DNA of 29,786 nt from the NCBI GenBank assembly GCA_902494565.1, contig CABUTN010000023.1:1-29786 (forward strand). Reading direction: 5' to 3'. Made by a program: the position numbers and the translations under genes. Positions within the stretch are counted from its first letter, which is position 1. Every line of letters starts with the position of its first letter. This document shows positions 7,888 to 15,584 of the stretch, piece after piece. The DNA is from an uncultured Collinsella sp. Lineage in GTDB: Bacteria > Actinomycetota > Coriobacteriia > Coriobacteriales > Coriobacteriaceae. A model generated the notes under the pieces. The model searched no databases, had not been told where the DNA came from, and was given only the letters and a program-made list of their open reading frames with translations.

Positions 7888-7914
7888 TTACGCGGTTTTA
7901 CCAAACCGCGTAAC
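7887..7914 (+). terminator. Hairpin overlapping the desulfidase stop codon
   Basis: A perfect 12-bp stem, GTTACGCGGTTT at 7887-7898 with AAACCGCGTAAC at 7903-7914, has a TACC loop. It begins on the last base of the stop codon. No T-run follows, so it may protect the mRNA 3' end or act with the hairpin at 7928-8025. Confidence 0.5.
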
Positions 7915-7927
7915 AAGTCGACGCTGC

Positions 7928-8025
7928 AAACGCCCCTAAGCGGCAATCTGCCTTTCAATCGTCGGGCATGGCCAGAAGGCCTATGCCCTCCTCTTTCAAG
8001 GCACATTGCTCGCTTGGGGGCGTTT
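7928..8025 (+). repeat. Structured hairpin repeat, copy 1 (candidate RNA family)
   Basis: The outer stem is 14 bp, 7928-7941 with 8012-8025, with one G-T wobble. Inside, TGCCT (7949-7953) pairs AGGCA (7999-8003). An internal loop has TTTCAA on both sides. The apical hairpin is GGGCAT-GGCC / AGAA / GGCC-T-ATGCCC (7964-7988). Copies 2 (11040-11138) and 3 (26544-26642) share the TTCAA motifs and architecture but have different stems that still pair. The flanks GACGCTGC before and TCGCT after are also shared with copy 2. It lies between the desulfidase gene and a convergent HAD gene. No T-run makes it a simple terminator. Confidence 0.7.
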
Positions 8026-8080
8026 TCGCTGACTTATGCTCAACCTGCGGCGTTGTTTAATTTGGAGCGAGCGAGGGGTT

Positions 8081-8839
8081 CTACGACAGTTCGTTGGCTA
8101 TTTGGTGTTCGTAGAAGGCTTCTACTACGGCGTTAAAGTCGCGGGCGAAGTCTTCCATGGTTCCGCGCCAGGTGGCTCGGCTGGGCTTGCCTTGGCCCAC
8201 AAAGGCGGTTTGGATGCCGCAATCGGGGGACGGGAAGTCGCGCTTGGGATCGTTGCCCACCATAAGGACCTCGTGTGGCTCGAGCCCCATCACCTGAAGC
8301 TGCTCTAGATAGTAGGTGGCATCGGGCTTGCAGCGGGTGGTGTTTCCCATGTGCGTGACGAGCTCAAAGGGGGCGTCGGCCAGGTCGCCCCAGCCCATGC
8401 GGCACTCGATGGCCCCCTGGGGAAAGCTGGGGTTGGTAAAGAGCGCGCAACGCAGTCCAGCGTCCTGTACGGCCTGGAGCGCGGCGTGCGCGCCCGGCAT
8501 AGCGTGAGCGTTAATGACATCGTCGTTCTTGTACGGAAGAACTTCGCGGTCATAGTAGGTAAACGCCTCGTAGATGAGGGGATCGGAGAGGCAGATCCCG
8601 CATCGGCGCTCGACCTCTTCTTGGTAAAACTCAAGATTGGTGCGGTTGTCCGTGCCGCTGCGGCGATTGGCGTTGAGGTCGACCAGGATGGTGCCGAGAC
8701 GTGCCATCGTGCCACCGCGGCTGCGGCGCCCGATATCCGCGAGCATCGAAGAGACATCCTTAAAATAGCGAAGGATGAACGCGTTGAGGTTGATGCTGAG
8801 AAGCGTTTCGTCCATATCGAAAACGACTGCTTTGAGCAC
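8081..8839 (-). CDS. HAD-family hydrolase
   Basis: This 252-aa protein is a cytoplasmic HAD-superfamily hydrolase, subfamily I type. Motif I is FDMDETL (Asp9 nucleophile, Asp11), motif II is the TNPS segment, motif III the lysine in CKPD, and motif IV GNDPKRD. A helical cap lies between motifs I and II. The substrate is unknown; phosphoglycolate- or nucleotide-phosphatase-like activity would be usual. The start is a GTG at 8839 with GAAAGG 7 nt upstream, placing motif I at the normal distance from the N terminus. An in-frame ATG 57 codons upstream gives an unlikely extension without a ribosome site. It is divergent from rpsA. Confidence 0.85.
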   Translation of the reverse strand: MLKAVVFDMDETLLSINLNAFILRYFKDVSSMLADIGRRSRGGTMARLGTILVDLNANRRSGTDNRTNLEFYQEEVERRCGICLSDPLIYEAFTYYDREVLPYKNDDVINAHAMPGAHAALQAVQDAGLRCALFTNPSFPQGAIECRMGWGDLADAPFELVTHMGNTTRCKPDATYYLEQLQVMGLEPHEVLMVGNDPKRDFPSPDCGIQTAFVGQGKPSRATWRGTMEDFARDFNAVVEAFYEHQIANELS

Positions 8840-9154
8840 GCGGGCACCTTTCTCGAAAAATCGATCTAGAATCGTTGGCTCCGGATACTTTACCCCAAAG
8901 CCGAATGCCTGGCTGGTTATCGTCAAGTTGCGGAGACGTGTGTTCATAAGATTACGAAAAAGTCTCCACACGAGTAAAAAATCGCAGTTCACGCTTGAAA
9001 TCGAACTCATTTCCCCGTAACCTATACGAACGTGATTGCATAAGCGTCACATTAGTATCTGTCGGCTCCCGAGTGTTCCTAAACGTTGTGTGCTTGTCGC
9101 ACCCTTCTGTAGGTCCTAGCAATCGGGGCCCCGTAGTTCGAAAGGGGTCCACCT
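8840..9154. other. Divergent intergenic region HAD/rpsA
   Basis: This 315-nt stretch must hold promoters for both flanking genes, but no hexamer pair is good enough to call. The last 60 nt before rpsA contain short hairpins (GTGTGC/GCAC-type and CGGGGCCCCG) that could form an S1 leader structure for autoregulation. No ORF is supported. Confidence 0.35.
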
Positions 9155-10321
9155 TTGAGTGAGATTCAGAACTCGTCCATTTTCTCTCTTGACGATGTCA
9201 ACGAGGAGGAGATGAACAACCTCATCGACGGTACGATTACCGACTTTGATGAGGGCGATCTCGTTAACGGCACTGTCGTTAAGATCGAGCATGACGAGGT
9301 GCTCGTTGACATCGGATTCAAGTCCGAGGGCGTTATCCCGGTCCGCGAGCTGTCCATCCGCAAGGACGCTAACCCTGCAGACATCGTTGCACTCGGTGAT
9401 CCCATCGAGGCTCTGGTTCTCCAGAAGGAGGACAAGGACGGTCGTCTGGTCCTGTCCAAGAAGCGTGCCGAGTACGAGCGTGCTTGGAACCGCATCGAGG
9501 AGAAGTTCAACTCCGGCGAGAACGTCGAGGGCGAGGTTATCGAGGTTGTCAAGGGCGGCCTGATCCTCGACATCGGCCTGCGTGGCTTCCTGCCCGCTTC
9601 CCTCGTCGACCTCCGTCGCGTCAAGGACCTCACCTCTTACATGGGCACCCGCATCGAGGCTCGCGTCATCGAGATGGACCGCAACCGCAACAACGTCGTC
9701 CTCTCCCGTCGCGTCGTGCTCGAGGAGTCCCGTAAGGCCGAGCGCTCCGAGATCCTGTCCAAGCTCAAGTCTGGCATGCGTCTCCAGGGCACCGTTTCCT
9801 CCATCGTCGACTTCGGCGCCTTCGTCGACCTCGGCGGTATCGACGGCCTCATCCACATCTCCGAGCTCTCCTGGAACCACGTCAACCATCCTTCCGAGGT
9901 TGTCAAGGTCGGCCAGGAGGTCGAGGTCGAGGTTCTCGACGTCGATCTCAACCGCGAGCGCATCTCCCTGGGTCTCAAGCAGACCACCGAGGATCCGTGG
10001 CGCGCACTGGTCAAGAAGTACCCCGTCGGCGCTATTGTCGAGGGCACTGTGACCAAGCTTGTCCCGTTCGGCGCTTTCGTCGACCTGGGCGAGGGCATCG
10101 AGGGCCTGGTGCACATCTCCGAGATGGCCAACAAGCACGTCGATCAGCCTTCTCAGGTCACCCACGTGGGCGACAAGGTCCAGGTCAAGGTCATGGAGAT
10201 CGACCTCGACCGTCGTCGTATCTCCCTGTCCATGAAGTCCGCTGCTGAGACTCTGGGCGTCGAGATCGAGGTCACCCCGCTGCCTTCCGAGAAGAAGGAC
10301 GAGGAGACCGACGCCGAGTAA
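9155..10321 (+). CDS. rpsA: 30S ribosomal protein S1 (four S1 domains)
   Basis: This 388-aa protein has four S1/OB RNA-binding repeats at roughly residues 35-104, 122-187, 207-276 and 293-362. Repeats 3 and 4 carry the clearest DFGAFVDLG / PFGAFVDLG and LVHISE motifs. It binds mRNA on the 30S subunit during initiation. Four repeats and a short acidic tail (ending KKDEETDAE) fit high-GC Gram-positive S1; the six-domain proteobacterial form is longer. The start is TTG at 9155, preceded by AAAGGGG about 7 nt upstream; no ATG or GTG nearby gives a better start. A terminator follows. Confidence 0.93.
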   Translation: MSEIQNSSIFSLDDVNEEEMNNLIDGTITDFDEGDLVNGTVVKIEHDEVLVDIGFKSEGVIPVRELSIRKDANPADIVALGDPIEALVLQKEDKDGRLVLSKKRAEYERAWNRIEEKFNSGENVEGEVIEVVKGGLILDIGLRGFLPASLVDLRRVKDLTSYMGTRIEARVIEMDRNRNNVVLSRRVVLEESRKAERSEILSKLKSGMRLQGTVSSIVDFGAFVDLGGIDGLIHISELSWNHVNHPSEVVKVGQEVEVEVLDVDLNRERISLGLKQTTEDPWRALVKKYPVGAIVEGTVTKLVPFGAFVDLGEGIEGLVHISEMANKHVDQPSQVTHVGDKVQVKVMEIDLDRRRISLSMKSAAETLGVEIEVTPLPSEKKDEETDAE

Positions 10322-10345
10322 ATCGGTTTGACGATCACTTGTTTT

Positions 10346-10379
10346 AAGGGACCCGTCCGCAATGGACGGGTTCCTTTTT
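10346..10379 (+). terminator. Terminator after rpsA
   Basis: A stem AGGGACCCGTCC / GGACGGGTTCCT (one G-T pair) with loop GCAAT (10359-10363) is followed by TTTTT. Confidence 0.9.
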
Positions 10380-10644
10380 GCATTTGCTGCTGAGGTGCGC
10401 GATGTCGTCCGTGCACGATGCTGCCCGTGCTGTTCACAGACTATTTGGTTGTCGGTGCATGAAAAAAATGCCGACATCCCGCCTCGGGGAGGAGGCGGGA
10501 ACGCACCGAGTAGACGGAGGGGTACGGAGCGCGGTCGTGTCTCGACTGACGACGTTGCCCATCGACGGGACTATTGTAGCGCATGGGTGGTTCTTGGTTT
10601 ATCGTGCGAGCGCTTGCGTTGTGCCATTGTGTGTGCTGGCGGTG
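10380..10644. other. Intergenic region rpsA-rnpB
   Basis: No gene is supported. Two adjacent hairpins occur: GTCGG (10451-10455) with CCGAC (10471-10475) around an A-run, and a 9-bp stem TCCCGCCTC (10477-10485) with GAGGCGGGA (10492-10500). Read on the minus strand they end in a T-run, so they could terminate minus-strand transcription. No minus-strand gene lies nearby to need this. Confidence 0.35.
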
Positions 10645-10653
10645 TGCTACACT
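10645..10653 (+). promoter_or_regulatory. Extended -10 promoter of rnpB
   Basis: TACACT at 10648-10653 is preceded by TG at 10645-10646. The mature RNase P RNA 5' end (about 10662) begins 8-9 nt downstream, as expected for a transcript starting at or near the mature end. No good -35 is seen. Confidence 0.55.
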
Positions 10654-10661
10654 CTTGCACT

Positions 10662-11023
10662 GCTGAGTGGGCCAGACGGTCGCGCGATGTGCTGCTTGCA
10701 GCACGCGTGAGGAAAGTCCGGGCTCCAGAGGGCGGGATGCCGGCTAACGGCCGGGCGGAGTGATCCGACGGAAAGCGCCGCAGAAAAGAAGACTCCCACC
10801 TGCGCCGCAAGGCGTAAAGGGAAAAGCTGAAACGGTGGTGTAAGAGACCACCAGCGTCGTGGCAACACGGCGGCTTGGCAAGCCCCATCCGGAGCAAGCG
10901 CGAATAGGAACGCTATGGGCCGGCCCGGTCCGCGTTCGGGTAGCGTGCGTGGAGCTGCGCGGTAACGTGCAGACAAGATAAATGACCGTTCACGACAGAA
11001 CCCGGCTTACAGGCCCACTCAGC
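10662..11023 (+). ncRNA. rnpB: RNase P RNA, bacterial type A
   Basis: This is the catalytic RNA of ribonuclease P, which removes tRNA 5' leaders. The P1 helix is a perfect 12-bp pairing of 10662-10673 (GCTGAGTGGGCC) with 11012-11023. Conserved regions are visible: GAGGAAAGTCCGGGCTCC shortly after P1, the ACAAGATAAATGACCG region, and ACAGAACCCGGCTTAC near the 3' end. The total of about 362 nt is normal. It lies between rpsA and yigZ, and hairpin repeat copy 2 begins 17 nt after P1. Confidence 0.95.
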
Positions 11024-11039
11024 ACTTTGTTGACGCTGC

Positions 11040-11138
11040 GAACCCGTCAGCGCGGCAATCTGCCTTTCAAGCCTTCGGGCATGACCATAAGGTCAATGCC
11101 CTCGTCTTTCAAGGCACCTTGCTCGCGCTGACGGGTTC
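11040..11138 (+). repeat. Structured hairpin repeat, copy 2 (candidate RNA family)
   Basis: A perfect 14-bp outer stem pairs 11040-11053 with 11125-11138. The internal sequence from GGCAATCTGCCTTTCAA (11054-11070) to TCTTTCAAGGCA is almost identical to copy 1. The apical hairpin is GGGCAT-GACC / ATAA / GGTC-A-ATGCCC (11077-11101). Against copy 1, the outer stem sequence is entirely different yet still paired, and the apical GGCC/GGCC pairs become GACC/GGTC, which is covariation. It lies directly downstream of rnpB and 158 nt before yigZ. Confidence 0.7.
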
Positions 11139-11296
11139 TCGCTTTCGTTGACGGAATCATAGGTGGCTTCGTTCTTGACGTCTCGCTGTCTTTGCCTGGT
11201 CATTGGCGTTGCCGTTCTATTTACTGGGGTTATCGGTACGGCCTTTGCCGTATTATTGAGGCTGTTTGTTGCTTTGCTTGTTGTTGAGGGGCTTTG

Positions 11297-11932
11297 TTGG
11301 ACAGCTATTTTACTCTGCAATCGAATATTGAGGCTTCGGGTGAGTTTGTGCACCGCAAGAGTCGGTTTATTGCCCAGCTGGTCCATATTGAGTCTGAGGA
11401 TGAGGCGAATGCCTTTATCGAGATGGTCCGCAAGCGTCATTACGACGCTCGACACAATGTTCCCGCGTGGATTTTGGTCGATGGACGTGAGCGCCAGAGC
11501 GATGATGGTGAGCCGAGCCGTACGAGCGGCATGCCGACGCTCGAGGTGCTTCGCGGCGCAGGGCTCAAGGATGTTTGCTGCGTAGTGACGCGCTATTATG
11601 GTGGTACGTTGTTGGGGCCGGGCGGCTTGGTTCGCGCCTATACTGCGGCGACGCAGGCGGCGGTGGCTGCGGCTCAGGAAGCCGGGCAGATCGTTGAGAT
11701 GACGAGCGTCGTGCCGGTTGATGTGCGTGTGGCCTATCCGCAATACGAGCAGGTGCTTCGCTTGGCGCAGGATTCGGGTGCCAAGGTTGCGGATACCGAT
11801 TACGCGGATGCCGTGACGATTCACTTGGTGTTTAAAGCGGGGGAGCAGGAGCCGTTTTGCGCTAAGATGCGCGAGCTTATGGCGGGGCGCGAGGAGATTG
11901 AGGTCGGCACTCCCGAATTTGCCGAGTTCTAA
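11297..11932 (+). CDS. YigZ/IMPACT (UPF0029) family protein
   Basis: This 211-aa protein has an N-terminal UPF0029/IMPACT domain (about residues 1-120, with FVHRKSRFIAQ, GEPSRTSGMP and RYYGGTLLGPGGLVRAY signatures) and a C-terminal DUF1949-like ferredoxin-fold domain. Bacterial members are linked to translation or nucleic-acid binding, but the precise biochemical role is not settled. Length is typical (200-215 aa). The likely start is TTG at 11297, 5 nt after AGGGG; the adjacent in-frame TTG at 11294 is too close to it. A long GC-rich terminator follows. Confidence 0.85.
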   Translation: MDSYFTLQSNIEASGEFVHRKSRFIAQLVHIESEDEANAFIEMVRKRHYDARHNVPAWILVDGRERQSDDGEPSRTSGMPTLEVLRGAGLKDVCCVVTRYYGGTLLGPGGLVRAYTAATQAAVAAAQEAGQIVEMTSVVPVDVRVAYPQYEQVLRLAQDSGAKVADTDYADAVTIHLVFKAGEQEPFCAKMRELMAGREEIEVGTPEFAEF

Positions 11933-11935
11933 CGG

Positions 11936-11986
11936 CGACGGCCGGCGTGCTTTTGGATGAATCCCAAGCGCGCCGGCCGTCGTTTT
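11936..11986 (+). terminator. Terminator after yigZ
   Basis: A 12-bp stem, CGACGGCCGGCG at 11936-11947 with CGCCGGCCGTCG at 11971-11982, is followed by TTTT. Confidence 0.85.
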
Positions 11987-11999
11987 ATGTTGCCGCCGT

Positions 12000-12446
12000 T
12001 TACTCGGCGAGCTGCTTTAGCACATCGCAGGCGATGTCGACGGCGTCGTCGATGCAGCCGGGGCAGCTGCGGAGCGGACCCTGGCCCGAGCCGATGCCCT
12101 TGAGCGTGCCGCAGACGGTCGTGGTGTTCTTCTCGCCAAAGCGCTTGGCAATCTCGCGCGACAGTTTGTAGGTCTGGCCCTTGGTCTTGGGGTTTTCCAT
12201 ACCGTCGCTCATCACAAAGCCCATGATGGCCACGGCGCCCGAGATGGCGCCGCAGGTCTCGGTCATGCCGCCCATGCCGGCGCCAAAGCCCTCGGTGAGG
12301 GTAAAGGCGATCTGGGGGTCGAGCCCCACGGCGGGCGCGAGCGTGCAAGCGACAGACTGGGCGCAGTTAAAGCCGCGGGCGTGGTACTCGGCAGCCTGAG
12401 CCTGGCAGGCGGCAGTGTTGAGCTGGGTGGTATCGATCTGCTTCAT
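12000..12446 (-). CDS. C_GCAxxG_C_C family redox protein
   Basis: This 148-aa soluble protein belongs to the C_GCAxxG_C_C family, named for its conserved cysteine pattern. Seen here are NCAQS (Cys28), FGAGMGGMTETCGAISGA (Cys65), VCGTL (Cys112) and SCPGC (Cys128, Cys131). Members occur mostly in anaerobes and may bind metal or take part in redox chemistry; no reaction is established. The ATG at 12446 has AAGGAGA 7 nt upstream; an upstream in-frame start at 12569 lacks this. The promoter region is shared with the divergent sulfhydrylase gene and contains tandem 17-bp repeats. Confidence 0.85.
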   Translation of the reverse strand: MKQIDTTQLNTAACQAQAAEYHARGFNCAQSVACTLAPAVGLDPQIAFTLTEGFGAGMGGMTETCGAISGAVAIMGFVMSDGMENPKTKGQTYKLSREIAKRFGEKNTTTVCGTLKGIGSGQGPLRSCPGCIDDAVDIACDVLKQLAE

Positions 12447-12563
12447 CGGTGTCTCCTTGATTGCGGTGTACCCGCCTATGGTACCCTTGCCGGCGCATTC
12501 GCTTATCGAGACCGCAGTGCATATCTCATTGTTTTTCGCCATCGAACACTTTCTTAAGATTTG

Positions 12564-12611
12564 GGACAAATAAACCTGATTAATTTGTCCTATAGATTAA
12601 TTTGTCCTATA
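12564..12611. promoter_or_regulatory. Tandem 17-bp repeats, candidate operator
   Basis: GATTAATTTGTCCTATA occurs twice head-to-tail with no spacer (12578-12594 and 12595-12611). An inverted half site GGACAAAT (12564-12571) faces ATTTGTCC (12583-12590). The array ends 18 bp upstream of the -35 of the sulfhydrylase gene promoter, an activator-like position, and lies between it and the divergent cysteine-rich protein gene. Binding by a sulfur- or redox-sensing regulator would fit, but the regulator is unknown. Confidence 0.5.
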
Positions 12612-12629
12612 ACCTATCGGCGGGATGGG

Positions 12630-12658
12630 TTGAGAGGGGTGCGGGGTAGCGGTATCGT
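12630..12658 (+). promoter_or_regulatory. Promoter of the sulfhydrylase gene
   Basis: TTGAGA (12630-12635) and TATCGT (12653-12658) are separated by exactly 17 nt. The start would fall near 12665, giving a leader of about 33 nt. Confidence 0.55.
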
Positions 12659-12697
12659 GAACCGAGTGAAAACAAAACCCAAGTAAGGGAGTTGGAT

Positions 12698-13981
12698 ATG
12701 AGCGAGCAGACTATCGGCACTACATGTGTTCAGGGCGGCTATCACCCGGGAGATGCGGAGCCGCGCCAGGTGCCCATCTACCAGTCCACCACGTGGAAAT
12801 ACGACACGTCCGAGCACATGGGCAAGCTGTTTGACCTGGAGGAGTCGGGCTACTTCTACAGCCGTCTGCAGAATCCCACGTGCGATCTGGTTGCCGCCAA
12901 GATCTGCGAGATGGAGGGCGGCACCGCTGCGATGCTCACGAGTTCGGGCATGGCCGCGAACTTCCTCGCGATCTTTAACGTGGCCGGTGCCGGTGATCAC
13001 GTGGTCGCGAGCTCTGCTATCTACGGCGGTACGTATAACCTGCTCGCCCACACCATGGGCCGCATGGGCGTGACTTGCACGTTTGTCGCCCCCGACTGCA
13101 TCGATGAGGAGCTGGAGGCAGCCTTTGAGCCCAATACCAAGCTCGTCTTTGGCGAGACGATTGCCAACCCTGCCCTTGCCGTGCTCGATATTGAGCGCTT
13201 TGCCAAGGCCGCGCATGACCACGGCGTGCCGCTGATGGTCGACAACACCTTCCCGACGCCCGTGATGTGCCGTCCCTTTGAGTGGGGCGCCGACATCGTT
13301 ACGCACTCCACCACCAAATACATGGATGGACATGCTGCCTACCTGGGCGGCGTGATCGTCGACCACGGCCAGTTTGACTGGATGGCCCATGCAGACAAGT
13401 TCCCGGGTCTCACCACGCCCGACGAGAGCTATCACGGCGTGACCTATGCCGAGAAGTTCGGTCGCGAGGGTGCCTTCATTACCAAGGCAACCGCTCAGCT
13501 CATGCGCGACCTTGGCCCCATGCAGAATCCGCAAGCGGCGTTTTTCCTGAATAGCTCGCTCGAGAGCCTGCATGTGCGTATGCCGCGTCATTGTGAGAAC
13601 GGCCTGGCCGTTGCTAAGTTCCTGCAGAGTCATCCCAAGGTGCGCTTTGTGAGCTATCCGGGCCTGGAGGGCGATAAGTACTATGGCCTGGCTCAGAAGT
13701 ACATGCCCAACGGTACCTGCGGCGTCGTGAGCTTTGGCTTTAACGGTGGTCGCGCGGCGGCCGAGACCTTTATGAAGAGCCTCAAGCTCGCCCAGATCGC
13801 CACGCACGTTGCCGACGCCCGCACTTGCTGCCTGCATCCTGCTAACGCTACGCATCGCCAGATGAACGACGAGGAACTCATCGCCTGCGGTATCTCCGCC
13901 GACATGGTGCGCCTGTCGTGCGGCCTCGAGGACACGGCCGATCTGATTGCCGACCTTGAGCAGGCGCTCGAGCAGTGCTAG
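12698..13981 (+). CDS. metY: O-acetylhomoserine sulfhydrylase-type PLP enzyme
   Basis: This 427-aa enzyme of the Cys/Met-metabolism PLP family is most like MetY, which makes homocysteine from O-acetylhomoserine and sulfide. The PLP lysine is Lys207 in HSTTKYMDGH. SSGMAAN (83-88), the PLP-aspartate segment VDNTFPTP (181-188) and a MetY-type insertion DESYHGVTYAEKFGREGAF are seen. Length matches MetY better than the ~395-aa cystathionine or methionine lyases. The usual GDAK...HPASTTH segment reads ADARTCCLHPANATH here, so methionine gamma-lyase-like activity cannot be excluded. The ATG at 12698 has AAGGGA 7 nt upstream. A strong terminator follows. Confidence 0.82.
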   Translation: MSEQTIGTTCVQGGYHPGDAEPRQVPIYQSTTWKYDTSEHMGKLFDLEESGYFYSRLQNPTCDLVAAKICEMEGGTAAMLTSSGMAANFLAIFNVAGAGDHVVASSAIYGGTYNLLAHTMGRMGVTCTFVAPDCIDEELEAAFEPNTKLVFGETIANPALAVLDIERFAKAAHDHGVPLMVDNTFPTPVMCRPFEWGADIVTHSTTKYMDGHAAYLGGVIVDHGQFDWMAHADKFPGLTTPDESYHGVTYAEKFGREGAFITKATAQLMRDLGPMQNPQAAFFLNSSLESLHVRMPRHCENGLAVAKFLQSHPKVRFVSYPGLEGDKYYGLAQKYMPNGTCGVVSFGFNGGRAAAETFMKSLKLAQIATHVADARTCCLHPANATHRQMNDEELIACGISADMVRLSCGLEDTADLIADLEQALEQC

Positions 13982-14050
13982 GCTAGCGTTCGCATAAGGC
14001 GCCGATGCTGGCAGAAAGCTTCGGCGACCTTTAGTTCCGATTCCGTAGGC

Positions 14051-14097
14051 GGGACCCCAATCGCGACTGTTTACAGGCGATTGGGGCCCCGTTTTTG
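14051..14097 (+). terminator. Terminator after the sulfhydrylase gene
   Basis: A 14-bp stem with one mismatch (14051-14064 with 14077-14090) has a 12-nt loop and is followed by GTTTTTG. Confidence 0.9.
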
Positions 14098-14122
14098 CGT
14101 TGGGCCACTCGAAAGGATGGAT

Positions 14123-15427
14123 ATGGAGAAAACCGCAGAGCAGCTGCGCCGCGAGCACATTGCCCTAGAGGGCGACACCCATGGCAAGAACAAGTGGGCG
14201 ATTCTGTTTACCGTGCTCATCATGACGTTTATGGTGTGTCTGGATTCGACCGTCGTGACCGTGGCGCTGCCCGTGATGCAAAAGGAGCTGGGCGTGGGCC
14301 TCGATCGCATTCAGCTGGTAAGCTCGGTGTATCTGCTTGCGACTTGCGTGGCTATGTTGCCGTTTGGCCGTCTGGGCGACGTGCGCGGCAAGGTGAATGT
14401 GTTTCAGTTGGGCGTCATCGTCTTTTCGGTCGGTTCGCTGCTGTGCGGCCTTTCGGCCTCGCTCGAGGTTCTTATCCTGGCGCGCATTGTTCAGGGCGTC
14501 GGTTGCGCGGCGGCCATGGCTAACAACATGGGTATCATCACCGAGTCGTTTCCGGCGCGCGAACGAGGCCGTGCCATGGGTATTCTCGCGACCTTCGTGG
14601 CCCTCGGCATGATGTGCGGCCCCGTGCTCGGCGGCATGCTGGTGGCAAGCTTTCCCTGGGAGAGCATCTTCCTCATCAACCTGCCCATCGGCGTAATCTC
14701 GTTTATCGTGGGGCTCTACACGCTGCCGCACGTTAAGCCAGAGGCCGGCGAACGCCCCATGTCCCTGATCGAGGCTGCTCGTCGCTGCTTTGCAAATTCG
14801 GCCTTCACCATCAACCTTGCCTGCATGCTCATCGTGTTTGTTGGCATTGGCGCATCCGAGTTTATCCTGCCGTTCTATTTTCAGGACGCCCACGGCTTTG
14901 GTTCCGACATTTCCGGATTGCTCTTTTTGGCGCTGCCAATGGTGAATGCCTTTATCGGCCCGCTTTCGGGTACGGTTTCGGACCGTGTTGGCTGCGAGGG
15001 CCCCACGGCAGTCGGCCTGGGCGTGTACGTATGCGGTCTTTTTGCGGTAAGCACACTCGACGAGCATTCTTCCATCCCTGTGATCGTGTGCTGTGTCGCG
15101 TTTATGTCGTGTGGTACTTCGATTTTCCAGAGCCCCAACAACTCGCTGTATATGGGCTCGGCTCCGCGCGAAGCGCTCGGCTTTGCGGGCAGCCTGGGCA
15201 GCCTGGCGCGCTACGCCGGCATGGCACTCGGCATTACGGCGGCGTCGCATATCCTGTATGGGCAGATGAGCGTGGCGATGGGCGAGGCCGTGACCAGTTT
15301 TGTTGCAGGCCGTCCGGATGTATTCCTATTCGGCTTTCGCTCGGTGTTTTACGTACTTATGGCTGTGGCCGCTGTGGGCTTTGCGCTTGCTATGGTGCGT
15401 TTGGTGAAGATGCGCGCCCGCCATTAG
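14123..15427 (+). CDS. MFS transporter, DHA2-like drug/solute exporter
   Basis: This 434-aa integral membrane protein has about 12 predicted helices. Helix 1 contains the LDSTVVTVALP signature typical of the EmrB/QacA (DHA2) drug:proton antiporters. The loop after helix 2 has GRLGDVRGK, the MFS motif A. A short cytoplasmic linker (around HVKPEAGERPMSL) separates the two halves. It is shorter than 14-helix DHA2 proteins, so the two extra central helices seem absent. Substrate is unknown. The ATG at 14123 has AAAGG 6 nt upstream; the in-frame ATG at 14117 abuts the ribosome site. It lies directly after the metY terminator. Confidence 0.88.
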   Translation: MEKTAEQLRREHIALEGDTHGKNKWAILFTVLIMTFMVCLDSTVVTVALPVMQKELGVGLDRIQLVSSVYLLATCVAMLPFGRLGDVRGKVNVFQLGVIVFSVGSLLCGLSASLEVLILARIVQGVGCAAAMANNMGIITESFPARERGRAMGILATFVALGMMCGPVLGGMLVASFPWESIFLINLPIGVISFIVGLYTLPHVKPEAGERPMSLIEAARRCFANSAFTINLACMLIVFVGIGASEFILPFYFQDAHGFGSDISGLLFLALPMVNAFIGPLSGTVSDRVGCEGPTAVGLGVYVCGLFAVSTLDEHSSIPVIVCCVAFMSCGTSIFQSPNNSLYMGSAPREALGFAGSLGSLARYAGMALGITAASHILYGQMSVAMGEAVTSFVAGRPDVFLFGFRSVFYVLMAVAAVGFALAMVRLVKMRARH

Positions 15428-15520
15428 CGTGTTGGGAGGCTGTCTGCCACGATTCGCGCCGTCCCAAAAAGACTGGTTTGTGGTGCGATGCGGCTTGTGG
15501 GGCGGGCGGGGGTCGGTCCG

Positions 15521-15529
15521 TGGTAGACT
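15521..15529 (+). promoter_or_regulatory. Possible extended -10 promoter of xpt
   Basis: TAGACT (15524-15529) is preceded by TG at 15521-15522, about 55 nt before the xpt ATG. No -35 is visible. The leader does not show the conserved core of a purine riboswitch. Confidence 0.35.
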
Positions 15530-15584
15530 ATCGAACAACGTTTATTAATCGCGCGGTATCGTTGCCGTGAGAAGGGGTTGCGCC

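Noticed and set aside
7928..8025. Simple Rho-independent terminator for hairpin copy 1
   Set aside because: No T-run follows on either strand, and the conserved internal motifs shared with other copies exceed what a terminator needs.
11163..11585. 140-aa ORF with a hydrophobic N terminus before yigZ
   Set aside because: The first 50 residues look membrane-like only because the DNA is T-rich. It has a GTG start without a ribosome site and runs far into yigZ in another frame.
12614..14158. 514-aa minus-strand ORF opposite metY
   Set aside because: It is an antisense shadow of a clear PLP enzyme gene with no domain of its own; long antisense frames are common in GC-rich DNA. The same applies to 6547-7878, 9116-10477 and 25150-26631.
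15428..15584. Purine riboswitch before xpt
   Set aside because: The conserved TATAAT...TCTACC core elements of the purine aptamer are not present.
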